Of a DNA stretch of 64,000 nt, positions 10,425-22,156 are shown one piece after another. The DNA lies in contig BSYQ01000016.1 in assembly GCA_030272585.1 (NCBI GenBank), positions 124,001 to 188,000 on the forward strand. The letters are read 5' to 3'. The stretch comes from Bryopsis sp. KO-2023 (lineage: Eukaryota; Chlorophyta; Ulvophyceae; Bryopsidales; Bryopsidaceae). The first letter of the stretch is position 1, and every line of letters begins with the position of its first letter. Under the pieces are notes generated by a model that did not search any database, had not been told where the DNA came from, and was given only the letters and a program-made list of their open reading frames with translations. The position numbers and the translations under genes were made by a program.

Positions 10425-13400
10425 ATGGACTCCGAGGAGAACTTGAAAAAGATCTCCCTGCATGGGAGCGAATGGCGGCTGATCGATTCAGAGCAAAAAA
10501 TCGGCGTTCCGTTGGCTGTCCCGGGGTATGCGATCGAAGCCCTGCAAAATGCTGGATTGATCCAGGACCCTTTGTTCAGGTAAAAACACCACTGCGACGC
10601 ACCACTGTGATGTTTGTTTGTTTGTTTGTGAAATGTTACTCTGTGCTTGCATGGGCAAAAATGGCCAATGAATTTCTTCATATTTTGTAACCCAACAGGA
10701 AAAACGAAGTGGAATATACATGGATTGCTCGATCTGTTTGGGACTTCGAAAGAAATTTTGATCTGGATCCCAGCGATTTAGTTTTCGATCAAATCGATTT
10801 GGTAATGGATGGCATTGATACTTTCGCCACGTTGAACATCAATGGCAAGGATGTGGGGCAAATGGAAAATGCACACAGGTGAATGTTGCATTGTTTTACA
10901 TCAATTTCAAGAGATATCACCTGGTTGATTCGGTGTCCTTGGGAAGTTACTTAGCTGTGAAATAGCTAAACCGTGCAGATCCCAAAAATATCTGAAGAAT
11001 TGGACTGGGCAGCTGTGTGCCCCAACTCTGACTTCCTCCAGTTGCTTTCTCAATGCTATGTATTAATGGGAGAGTTGTTTTACTGACCCCCTCCATTGTA
11101 AGCAGGGAACATCGATTCATGATCAAAAGCCACCTCAGGAGTGGTAGCAATACCATTCGAATCAGATTTGCTTCAGCAGCCGATGAGGTCGAGAAAAGGA
11201 GCAAATTGTACCCTTATCCCGTTCCAACAGTCACGGTGAGAGTCTACGGAAAATCCGTAAATCCATGAATTTTCAACTGTTTATGTATTTTTATTTCAGT
11301 TTGTGCAAATGACATTTCTTCCTTGAGAAATGATTATAGAGCTTGCGAGTCACGAATGGTGCATGGAATTCATAAGGGGGCTCCTGGATGGTCTCACATA
11401 CCAACACTAGGATCTGTACAGCAACTTACTTTACAATCGATAAATTGATGTTGGCAAATGATAGATAACAGCAATCCAAATTCCAAGGTTTTTTTTTTTT
11501 TTTTGCTTTACCAGCACAATTTCAAACACTTCAACTTTGCGAGAAAAGCAGCTTGTGATTTTGGATGGGATTGGGGCCCTGGATTTGGTCAGTGTGGAAT
11601 CTACGGACGTGTAGAATTGCATGCATACAGTGTACCGTACCTGCAAGGTAAGCCCCCCCAGAATCTGTTAAAACACATTTTTTAGTGTCTCTTTTCAGTT
11701 TTTCGAAAACAAGGCGTTATTTGAAACGCTCCCTGTCGTTGGCCTAGCTTCTTTGAGGTTGGTTTTGTATGTCTGACAGATTTCCATGTCAGTCAGAAGC
11801 ACGATGGTGATAAAGTTGGGCTCCACATCAAATGCAAATTACAAAGCATTCCAGGAAAAGAATTCGATGGCGCTGTCACGTTTTCAATTCCAGAGCTCAA
11901 TATTTCAGAAACAAAGACTGTAGAATTGAAGGGTCAGGATTCCCTGATCGCCAGAATGGATGAGGTTCGTTTCATGTTTTTCTCTCGTTGCCTTAATGAG
12001 CCTTTCTCTGAATTTCAAGTCAGCAGGATACTTGTTCAACAATAACAGAAACGTACACAGAACTGTTGGGAAAATTTCGCTCAATTTTTAAGAAGTTGTA
12101 CTGACTATTTTGTATTGCATTGCATTGCTTTGAAATTTTTTTTTGATTGCGGGTATGGGCAGCCTAACGTTCTGCTTGTGTCTTCTAAAACTTTCAGGTG
12201 GTTGTGAAAGAACCTTACAATCTGTGGTGGCCCCATGATATGGGAAAGCAGTTTCTGTACACCGCTGACATTAAATTCAAATTGAAAAAATCGCCACAGA
12301 ATGAGGTCGAGAGCTCGAGAACAAAGTAAGAAATGAGCTCACTGGTCCATGTTCTTTCTAAAATATGATACTTTGACCCTAAGAAAATATTAGGAGAGTT
12401 TTTTGTTTCTGCATTAATGTTTCTCCATTCTGGTAATATGGAATCTTCAGCTATGTTCATAAAAAAGAAAAGGACCACTGTTCTCTTTTGCAGAAAAATT
12501 GGACTGCGCAATGTGGAGCTTGTCAGGCAGTCTCTTGGAAACGAAGTGGAAGGTTGGTTGGATTTCTTATTGAACTGAAACAAAAGTTCAATCAGAAACT
12601 TTTATTTATTTTTTTCCAAACTGCAAAGCTAAAAATTACGTTCAAATCTTAAATGTAATTTTGATTCAGGGGAATCGTTCTATTTTCGCGTGAACGGAGT
12701 GCCAATATTTGCCAAGGGAGCCAACATCATTCCGATGGATATCATTCATTCAAAACCCACTGAGAATGAAATACGAAGAATGACAGCAGATGCTAGAGAA
12801 GCCAACATGAATATGCTGAGAGTGTGGTGAGTTCCGCAGGCTTTTTTTTTTTGGCTGCTTTTCTATTCTTTTATTTATTCTTTTATTCATGAATTTGATA
12901 TCCAGGTGCAAGAAAACAGTTGAGTAACAATTTTACAGACACATACTGTGGTAATATTGCCGACGTTGGTTACATAACTGGTTAATTTTCCATTCTCCAT
13001 TCATGAGCCTTTCGCGATTCTTTGCAGGGGTGGTGGAAACTATTTTTCACATACTTTTTATGATGCCTGTGATGAATTGGGAGTGTTGGTCTGGCAAGAA
13101 GCCATGTTTGCCTGTGGAATGTATCCTAGACACGAACCGTTCCTGAAGGAGGTAAGCATCGATAAAGTATGGGCCATGTCAGACTGAATTCTTTTAGATT
13201 TGTGGTGTTTCAACACATTTTGAAAATACACATAAAAAAAAAATCTGCAGAGACTTGGAAAAAAAAGAATTTTTTTTTTATGAAAGCATATTGAATAGCA
13301 CAGCAAACTTTTGTTTGTTCCAGTGGCTGAATTTGTCTTCTTGATCGTCCAATGTAAATTCTCCTCGTTATTGCCAATCTAAATTATTACTTTATTTCAT

Positions 13401-15960
13401 TTTGTTTATTTACATTTTATTTTGATTTTTAAGTCTTCATTTGATTGAGACGTTGTATGTTGATTTTGTTTTGCTTGATTTTCAAAGGTAGAACACGAGG
13501 TTTCGTTTCAAGCGTTTAGACTGGGCTCACATCCGTCCATCGTAATTTGGGGAGGCAACAATGAAAATGAAAATTCAATGGACTGGTTCAAAGTCACCTG
13601 GGACAATCGAATTCGATACGCTGTGGATTTGTGCAAGATTTTCGTCGACACCGTTGGTGCAGCCTTGAACAAAGTAAGGGGCCACCGAAAAAAAATCATT
13701 GAAAAAAGAAAAGAAACCATTGCCATCATAATAGAATGCTTGAAAGAAAGGACACTTTTTGAAAATCTCGAAACCGTTTTTCAGATATTTGTGCAAATAA
13801 GCTATCGTAAAAAAGTTCACAAAAAAAAGTGCTGTTAACAGTGTACAGCAACAGTATGTTTTGTGGGATATTATTCAGATTCAGATTCTGGACCCTGGTT
13901 TGTTTCTCACAGTTCCTTTTTTTGTATTACTTATATAGTTGTCCAATAAGAGTAGGTAATAATGGGTGAGTTTTTTTTCTGCTCTTTTTATTGACTATCA
14001 GGTGGATCCACACATACTTTATATCGACACCAGTCCTTCCAATGGTGTGATATCAGAGGATCCCTACGTCAAAAGATACGGCAACACAAACTGCATAGAT
14101 TATGGGGACGTTCATTTCTATGACTACGTGAATGATGGGCTGAGCTATTCGACTTTTCCAAAAGCCAAATTTGTGTCAGAGTTTGGGTTCCAAAGCTTTC
14201 CCTCTTTTGAGGCATACCGAGCAGTCAGCCGCCCCGAGGACTGGAGCTATGATTCGGAGCTTTCGGAATTCAGGTCTGACATACGTATTGGGTGTAGATT
14301 TCTCACTTTGCGAATGTGATATGACCTGGATGGTCTCGTGACAATTTTTTTTTCTCCCATTGCCTCGGTCATTGTTTCATTTTTTTATTCTTCTATGATT
14401 ATGATCCCTGGATTTTTTTCTCTGTTTTTTCAGTTGAGTCTTTGTTGTTTCGTGACAGGCAAAGACATCCAAATGGAAATAAAGAATTGCTGTCACAGTT
14501 GGAAAGACATTTTACTGTACCGTTGGCAAGAGATCCCGATGGAAATCCAAAACGCCAGGAATTGCTTTTCAAGCACTGGATTTACTTGACTCAGGTTGGA
14601 GGGACAAATTTACAACACGCTCATTCCGCTCTAAAATGGTTTTGCTGTGTTTGTAACATGTGCAGAACAAATATGGTTCACAATCAGAAAAAATGCAGAT
14701 ACCGGTGCCCCCCCCAGCAAATATAAAGGAAGCTTTCCTGAGAATAGCATTATCGTTATGTTTGCTGCAGAAACTGAAACAGGGAAAACAGAACCTGAGA
14801 ATAGTTTTGATATTGTTTTAAACGTCCAGTTGCATCAAGCACTTTGCTATGACACAGCAGTCCGATATTGGAGGAGCCTGAAGTCCGACCCCAAAGCACT
14901 TACAAGGGGAGCTTTGTACTGGCAAGTGAGGATCGATTGCTAAATTGTTCTGTGTTCTTTTTGAATTGGTGTTACAATGCTGTTTGTCTTCATGTGGAAA
15001 AAGGAATCGCTGGGCAGTGGATCTTTGTGGGTCGTTCTCTATGGGTCGTTTTACATGTTCCATCTGTTTCCCCCCACACACAGTTGAATGACATTTGGCA
15101 AGGTCCTTCCTGGAGTGGGATCAATTACGGGGGCCAGTGGAAATTGCTGCATTACATGGCTCGTCAGTTTTTTGCACCCTTCGCAATCTCCACTAGATTC
15201 CACAAAGCCAATCAGATGCTGGAAATTCACGCGACCAGCGACGTGAATAGCGAACTCCAAGTTAGCATCGAGGGCAAGGTAAGCCGATTCATTCCCATGG
15301 CACGCACGATCAACTCTTGTAGTCGAGAATTTGCTCGGAATTTGACGAATTTCGTCGATCCTGTCTTCGACATACGCCAAGGTGATTCCTCTGAAAGGAG
15401 AACCAACCGGCCCCGTTGAGACGATCAAGGAAACCACAAACCTTTTGCCTGATGAGACTCGCGCCATGGTATCTCTCCCTGTCGACGATCTTTTTCCAGT
15501 GGGTAGCTCTTATACGAAGCACAACTGCCTCCTCCATATCGTGGCGACCGCTACCTTCCCCCCTACCGCCGCCGCCACAGATGTCTCAAAATCGTCAAAC
15601 GACGTCCCTGAGTCGTCTTTTGCGAAATTTGGAGAACTCAAGTCTGAAACGATCGTGATGTTCGTTCCCTGGAAAGACGCGACACTCGAGAAGCGGCCAG
15701 AGATCGAATCTGGCGGTTTCACGCGAGTGGATGCAAGGACGGTGAAATTTGTGCTCAGGGCGAAACTTGTGATGCCGCATGTCGCGCTTGAATCAGCGGT
15801 GGCGGGTGTTTTCAGCGAAAACATTTTCCTCATTGTTCCTTGGGAAACCAGAGAAATCGTTTTCAAGAGTAGGGAAGACATGGACATCGACGAATTCGAG
15901 GACACGCTGCAAATTTTCACGCCCGTTGGCCCCGTAGCTTCTGGGTGGCTTGTTTCGTGA
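10425..15960 (+). CDS. Beta-mannosidase, glycoside hydrolase family 2
   Basis: Hydrolyses terminal beta-mannose from mannosides, in animals a lysosomal step of N-glycan breakdown. Fifteen exons: 10425-10579, 10699-10878, 11106-11235, 11515-11647, 11780-11964, 12198-12325, 12494-12552, 12670-12826, 13028-13151, 13488-13673, 14002-14273, 14459-14594, 14830-14925, 15084-15278, 15382-15960; all phases agree and give 904 residues (animal enzymes about 880). Family blocks in order: [56 protein letters not shown], the acid/base motif WGGNNENE (Glu about 443), [11 protein letters not shown] with the nucleophile Glu about 539, [19 protein letters not shown]. The C-terminal beta-sandwich follows in the last long exon. 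No signal peptide precedes [14 protein letters not shown], so the protein is either cytosolic or a 5' exon is missing. The acceptor of the last exon (CAAG|GTG at 15381) is weak. Confidence 0.93.
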
Positions 15961-17223
15961 GAGTGTCAATTTGTGCATCTTTGTTCCAATTTCAATGACG
16001 CTCCTACTATGGTAGGCGACGAAAGCTTCATGTGGTGGGGAAATGGACGAGTTCGAACTTGCTCTCATTCGCAAAGGAGGTCTCCCTTTCGTTGGTGGGG
16101 GTTCATTTTGTTTGAGATTGTTGTAAAGTTTTGACGCTGATCCTGCCCGTGTTCATGGGGGGGGGATGCTTTGTTCTCCTCAGGAACCTTTGTTGTACAG
16201 AGAGAGAGGCACATTGTAGTAGGGGAATATTGAAAAATCATCTCACATGAGAAAAAGGGGTGGAAACCATGAGCTTGGCATGGGTATTTTTGTTTCTCCA
16301 ACCTAAAGTAAAAGTAAGTGTCGAGTTGAAAACGACAGCACTGGATTTGGAACTGATGTTTCACATGGTTTTTATTCTCTATCCGTCCCCCAACCTAAGA
16401 TTGGTTTCTCCACAATCTTTGTGTTTGCATTTCGTCTTTGGCATGAAGGATCGGGATGAAAGCCCAACTGGATGACCCTGATCTATCTATAAAGATATAT
16501 ATACGTAGATCCCTGGACCATCCTCAGTTGGTGTTCACTAGTTCGTTTGGGTGGGCGACTGACAGCCCCCAGCAGGTATTTCTTGCAAATCTTCTGTGAT
16601 TGATCAATTCTCACTGGCTATAGCTTATAAGCTTTGGGTCCAATTATCCAGGGTTTTCAAATGTGTTACATTAAACCTGAAACCCCCTGTAGCCCATGCA
16701 CCATAGAAATAAGTAAAATAGGTCCATACAACCACCAACCAAGATTCTGTACCTATGTTCGAATGTCACTTGTCAACACAAGGTTTTATCCAACTACATC
16801 TTTTCGTTTTCTCATAGTCCTAATGCCATTTCATCAATCGATCAAACCTCACACCCTTCGAAAGAAGGACTCTTAAAGAATGACTTGGAATGAAAAAGCC
16901 TCTGATAAACAGTAATCAAAACTACATATTTTTTGAAGTTCACAATAGAAACAAAAAAAAACCTTGAGTATACCTTGTGGAGTATCAATATCCACTTTAT
17001 AGACAGTGGAGGTCATCAACAAAAACATAATCCTAAAACAGTATATAAAAGTTGTTCGGCTTCAGCACAGTCACACGACCCCAGTTGTGGGCCTAGCAGG
17101 TAAAGCGCTGGGTATGTTCGTTTGGGGAGTTTTCTTCCATCTTAAACTGGCAAGACACAGAGAATCACCACCATTCAAAAATCACAAGGATGATTATAAC
17201 ATATTGATATCCATATTATCCAT
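15961..17223. other. Convergent intergenic region, no gene seen
   Basis: Between the end of the beta-mannosidase gene (+) and the end of the DUF1036 gene (-). An AT-rich patch with overlapping inverted repeats lies near 16480-16512. No supported exon was found. Confidence 0.55.
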
Positions 17224-18085
17224 TTAAAATGCAGGTGGAGCCCACTGAACAATTGTGGATCGCAACTGCTGATTGGAAGCACCAACCTCAAAAAAATCGT
17301 AGGGTTTTCCCAAGACGTTCCACCTCCAATGGCAAACATAGGCACCAAACACTGCGGAGGGGTTGCTTTTCTTGTGAGCATGGAGGTAGACTGTTGGGTG
17401 TTCTGTCCCCAGCATAAGTAACAGTTGACGACCCTTCACTTCCCACCACCCCTCGGTTTCCCACTCACTCATCCCCAACTGCAATATATCGAGTATCAAT
17501 CAGGTTGAGGGGCCAAATCTTAATTTTTGGGTAATAATCATGGTGCAATTGCCTGCTCAGATGCTGGTCCAGGTCACAGCACCACAAAAAAAGTGAGCAA
17601 TCTTTTTGCACAATGAACGCGGTTGTCTAAAGCCACAAAAATCGCCAACATTGTTGATCGTTGACAAAGCCTGATCCATTAACGGTCACCTTGGCCAGTG
17701 GCCAAGGCCTTGAAGTCAGAATTTACCGGGATGTAGCGAGCAGCGACGGAAATCTCGTCCTTGCAATCATTCTGAATAAAAATACAGTAGTAGGAGCCAC
17801 AACCACGATGATTTGTGGCGCCACCTTCGACGGTGATACTGGGGTTGCCGATTCGAGCAAAGGGGACAGGAACATTGCTTCTCGAAGTCCCTGTTGAAGC
17901 AAGAGGAAACTCTGAGTTCTACAGAGGTGATTTTTGGAGGACGGGGCAACGTACTTGAACAGCCATCATCAGTTTACCTTCAACGCACCTCTTGTAAGAT
18001 CGAAGTTAACGGCAACGGGTCTCGCGGCAACCGCCACAATAAGCTGGCAGAGAGACACTGCTATGATAGCGCCCTTCATGTTCAT
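17224..18085 (-). CDS. Secreted DUF1036 domain protein
   Basis: Three exons on the minus strand, 18085-17989, 17890-17727 and 17478-17224, phases 1 and 0, 171 residues. Exon 1 gives a signal peptide (MNMKGAIIAVSLCQLIVAVAA). The mature protein has YYCIFIQNDCKDEISVAARY, then WETEGWWEVKGRQ, then VYLHAHKK. This is the layout of DUF1036, a small bacterial-type domain with the W-x-T-E-G-W-W core whose function is unknown. It is likely exported, as bacterial members are. The donor of exon 1 could also be ten bases further on (AAG|gtaaac), but only the earlier one keeps the frame. Domain assignment is by motif order and has not been checked by a profile search. Confidence 0.7.
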
Positions 18086-19055
18086 GGGAGGAGCGTGGTA
18101 CCTGAACAAAATCTGAACATAGGCCGCCGACGCAAACCAGTGTGCGATTCTGGGAAAACAAGATTTGAGTTCACCGCACGCCCATTGTGGATTGGCGGCT
18201 CGGCATGGTGTGACGTGGAACAACTCCACATTGTTCACAGACTCACTATCGTTGTGTCGATGATTTCCTCTCCTCTCTTCTTCTGAAAATGTTTTCAAAG
18301 AGCATTTTGATCAAACTCTCGCTGAGTGACAGGATGTGGGTGGATTATGGAGAAACCCAGGCTTCGCTGGGTTCGTTTCGTCCAACCCATTTGAGGGTCT
18401 GTGTCCAAGGTACCTCGCTATGCTCGTACTGTTATTGCTTGTGTGGGACTGGTAGGCTTTATGGTGATCTGTAGTAAGGTTAGGGGGCTTCGGGAGTAGA
18501 CATCTAGATTGTAAATTAGTCCCCCAAAAGTGAAGAACCCACCCAAAAAGCTTGTTAAGGTTTTTTTAGTAAAGTAGAGACAGATGCATTTACAGTGATG
18601 TTCATTACATGATATTCAAACAAACAGTGATATTCACACAAATCACAACGTTGAACCAACATAAACACAACTTCTGATACAAACATATACCTGACAATTA
18701 CAAAATACAAATTCGACATACAAGAGAAACAATTGATATGGACACCATACAATCACTCATAAACAAGAAAAGAACCACAGTACTATCTTCCCCTATCACT
18801 GACTTGCCAGTGGATGGGCAATCAGCTTCATTGTAGAACACCAAAAAGGAGGCCACACTTAATTCAAGAAAGCAAAAACATCTCTGGGCAGCCTCTTTTC
18901 TATCCAAATGCTACACGTTTTTTATGTCACCAGAATGCCCGGCGCTTATTGCTGCACCGTACCTGATTATGATATCAGATTTCATTTTTTATTCGGGAAA
19001 AATGAAAAAGAAAAAAAAAAAGAAAAAAGCTTGTTTTGGTAGTGAGGGTCGGTCC
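18086..19055. other. Intergenic, no gene seen
   Basis: Lies upstream of the DUF1036 gene and downstream of the TEX264-like gene, both on the minus strand. An adenine-rich run sits at 19000-19026. No supported exon was found on either strand. Confidence 0.55.
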
Positions 19056-20865
19056 TCAACTCTCCTTTTTGATTTCAAATGGCTTGAAATCATCCAACTG
19101 TTCAAGTGGCACCGTGATGAACAATTTCATGTCCCTCCAATTATAGACCTCAAGACTGCACCCATGCTGCAAAAAAAACACAGAAAAACGAATATTCTTG
19201 TCATGTTCTCTCTTCTTGTATTTCAATAATGACACTCGGCAGTTCAGCCCTTCAAGAGATTACTTTATTTTTTTCGTGGTCTGCATTAGAGTAACAAGTC
19301 ATCAAGCGGGTGCTACTCCAACGAAATCCAGCACTGGATTCAGTGAGGATGATGCTAGGAAGAGAGTCACGCACACTTGACTTATTTTTGAGTTTTGAAT
19401 GAGGTCGCACAAGTGAGAAGCTTCCCCAGGACTATCATAGCAAAATTTCCATTTCCAGTTCTGGTCACAGGTCAACTGACAAGATCAACAAATCCGATTG
19501 CACCCAACAGAGGTGTTTCGAGTGTTTTTGTGGCAGTGTGTGTCGGGGGGTTCCAACTAACTCTTAAATGGGCTGATGAATATCACAACAATGGGAAAAT
19601 CCAATTGGAAAAGGGGGGATTACCTTGGAGCAGTCGACATGCTTCATCAGCTCCGGGTAACCTCGTTTCACAGCGATAAGAATGGACAAATGCCCATGCA
19701 AGGGAAATTCGATGCTCATGCACTCAGTCTCCTGCAAAACTCCAACCTGGGGGCAACAAGGGCATTTGATTTAATCGAAGGTCCTTTTTTTTTCTTGCTC
19801 AGCACTGACTCAGCGATGGAAGGATCAAAACGAAAAGTACTTTGTATTTGCCAGAATCAGAATTGTATTACAAAAAATTGAACATATCCACCTTCAATCC
19901 TTCATCTTTGATAACACGGTGAGCAAGCATTTCTTCTTTTGCCAATGCCAGTGCTGAAAAAGGAAAACACATGGTCAGTCAGGATGAGAAAGAAACTACT
20001 CGAAAAGAAACGCTTCGGGTTACTTTTTCCCTATGAGAAATAAATCAAAGTGAAATCAACATTTCAGAGGTGTCCACAGATATCCCTGAAGCAATCATGA
20101 ATATGACCAATGTAAGCTAATTTTACACAAGGTATTGGAATGCACAGTTCCAAATACAGTACATTGAGGGTCAAAGATACTTCTGCTGCAAACAAGTATA
20201 ATTTTTTTGTAATTGTGTGATTGCGTGTCCACTGAACAAAACTCCAGAAAATATGAAAACCTGAAATATACGCCTCACCATTGGCATCCAACCCCTCACG
20301 AACAATCATCCCAATACTTGTCCGGCATTTTTCACCCGGAACTTCTGCTGGATCATCGAAATAAAATCCACATGATTTGCTCCCTTCGATACCATTGCTT
20401 TTTAGAAGTTCATAGACACGTCTATACTCTGTGGCCACATCCTTGTATGGACCCTGTGTGAATAAAAATAAGAATTCAACCCTCCACAAGATAATCAATC
20501 CACTGAGGTCACTGATCTTGAGGAACGTGCATTGTCCAAATTGCATTCAGGGAATTCAACTGTTCCAGTTCTGTGTGGATAAGTTGGATCGGGTTTCGCA
20601 ATTGCTCGATCAGTGATTTGGACACCATCGCTTCACCTTGATATTTTCACTACTGAATACACTTTATCTAAATATTTATCTGAACCCAGCTGTTTCCCAC
20701 CACGTGCTCGGAGTAGACGATAACGTATGAGCCCAGCTTCTTTTTGGAAGCAATCAGCTTCCTGAAAAGACCTTGCTTATTCAGGTACCAAGCCGCTGAC
20801 GCCCCCAGCGCCGCCAACCCTCCTATCACCAAGGCCAAGTTCAATCTCTCACCCATACCCGACAT
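19056..20865 (-). CDS. TEX264-like ER membrane protein (GyrI-like domain)
   Basis: Five exons on the minus strand: 20865-20701, 20453-20279, 19953-19892, 19731-19624, 19166-19056, 206 residues, all phases consistent. Residues about 8-28 form an N-terminal membrane anchor (LNLALVIGGLAALGASAAWYL) followed by a basic patch. The soluble part has GPYKDVATEYRRVYELL, CGFYFDDPAEVPGEKCR, IGMIVREGLD, then FPLHGHLSILIAVKRGYPEL and a C-terminal VPLEQLDDF. This is the order in animal TEX264, whose GyrI-like domain sits on the cytosolic face of the ER. Animal TEX264 is an ER-phagy receptor through a LIR motif in a long disordered tail. That tail is absent here (protein ends after KPFEIKKES), so receptor function is not implied. 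The start is fixed by the anchor. Confidence 0.82.
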
Positions 20866-20944
20866 CTCTCGATGAAAAAAGACCAAACGAAAAAAACGGA
20901 GCGGGAATGTTTGCTCGCGCACGCTTTCTGAATTGGGTCGAGAT

Positions 20945-21393
20945 ATGACCGGTTTGATTACTAAAGAACCAGGCAGTACAGGGTCTGTTTCTGTCAGTTC
21001 TCAGACCCCTGCATGGCGGCCTGGCGGCGAAGAGACTCTTCCCAGTCAGGCGATAAGAGCAGATATTCTCATTGTTGGATGGTGTCAAAGTAGCGTCCCT
21101 TCCCTACTTCGTGGATGTATGCTGCACATATTTTTGCATTTTAGCATTTTGCATTCACAGAGGTTCGAATTGCTTCAACCAATCATTGACGCTGATTCGT
21201 TTTTTTGTTGTTCAAAGAGAGGGTATCTGAAATCTGGGACGAGTTGGATGTCTTGAATGCCGGTTCAGCTGATGGACGGGGACAAGTTATATGCTGTTGG
21301 CCAGATACACAGGTGATTGATCTTGTAAGAGATGCATCCATATCAGTCCAAACTCAAGGAGAAATACTGAAAGCTTTTCTTGCCAATCTATAA
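20945..21393 (+). CDS. Possible small gene, exon structure unresolved
   Basis: I do not recognise this. Two stretches look coding. From the ATG at 20945 a frame reads MTGLITKEPGSTGSVS and on for about 45 codons, starting only 79 bp from the TEX264-like start codon on the other strand. From about 21225 a second frame reads VSEIWDELDVLNAGS to a TAA at 21393. An acceptor-like CAG at 21160 precedes RFELLQPIIDAD. The three pieces could not be joined in one frame with normal introns, so the model is incomplete or wrong. It may also be an untranslated transcript. Confidence 0.25.
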
Positions 21394-21867
21394 AACGAAA
21401 CAAACAAGAATTCCCACTTCATTGTCTTTGCGCTCTATATATGTATATATCTTCTCCAGAACCTCATTGTCTTCAAACCAAGAACTTGCAGAAAATGAAT
21501 CTGCGCATTCTTCAAAGGCATCCACATTAATGTTGTTTTTCAACACAGGTCCATACCATACAAAACACTCTCCTCTGAATCTGCCAATCAAACAGTATTG
21601 TCCACCCCACTCACTCACCAGGTACAACAAAAAGGATCCAATGGTTTCCTTCTCCCCTCCCCTCCCCTCCCAAGTAAAGAGGGCCACTGAGGTTTTCATT
21701 TACACATCAATATTCTTCTCACTACGTCAAATTTTGAAACAAAAAAGAAAAGAAGAGCCCTTGATAAAAAGCAAGAGAAAAATCTAAACTTGGCCCGCTG
21801 CACTACCCAACAAAACCCACCCACACTCCAATCCCTAATCTACAAACAGTTGGTCCCTACCCCCCCT

Positions 21868-21888
21868 CCCTCTCTCTCTCTCTCTCCC
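21868..21888. repeat. CT dinucleotide microsatellite
   Basis: About ten CT units within a longer pyrimidine-only stretch (21858-21900). Confidence 0.8.
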
Positions 21889-22156
21889 TGTCTCTCTCAC
21901 AATCTCTAGCTTTCTTTCTCTCTTTTAAAAACTTCATTCATTCTAAAGATGTATCTACATCCCTTATCCTTCAGATGTGAGCCCTCGCCATTCTCAATCA
22001 TAGTATGTGGGGAAAATAGAGAACCAAATAAAACACATCAAAAACAACCTGATGCCTTCCGAAGATGGAACCCTGATGCACACAATTTCTTGATTTTTTT
22101 TTTTGGTGAACACACCATGTCTAGAAAAAAAAACCTCATTCATTGGCTCCTTGCAT

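Larger units (their letters stand above)
20866..22156. other. Intergenic region with one doubtful gene and a CT microsatellite
   Basis: Upstream of the TEX264-like gene and downstream of the YaaW-like gene, both minus. Contains the weak plus-strand candidate at 20945-21393 and the CT repeat at 21868-21888. A 103-codon minus-strand frame at 21388-21699 has no ATG-linked or spliced context and is not called. Confidence 0.5.

Noticed and set aside
21156-21185. tRNA-like T-loop sequence GGTTCGAATTGC
   Set aside because: No A-box or cloverleaf can be formed upstream.
21388-21699. 103-codon minus-strand frame
   Set aside because: Looks partly coding, but no acceptor, donor or family link could be found.
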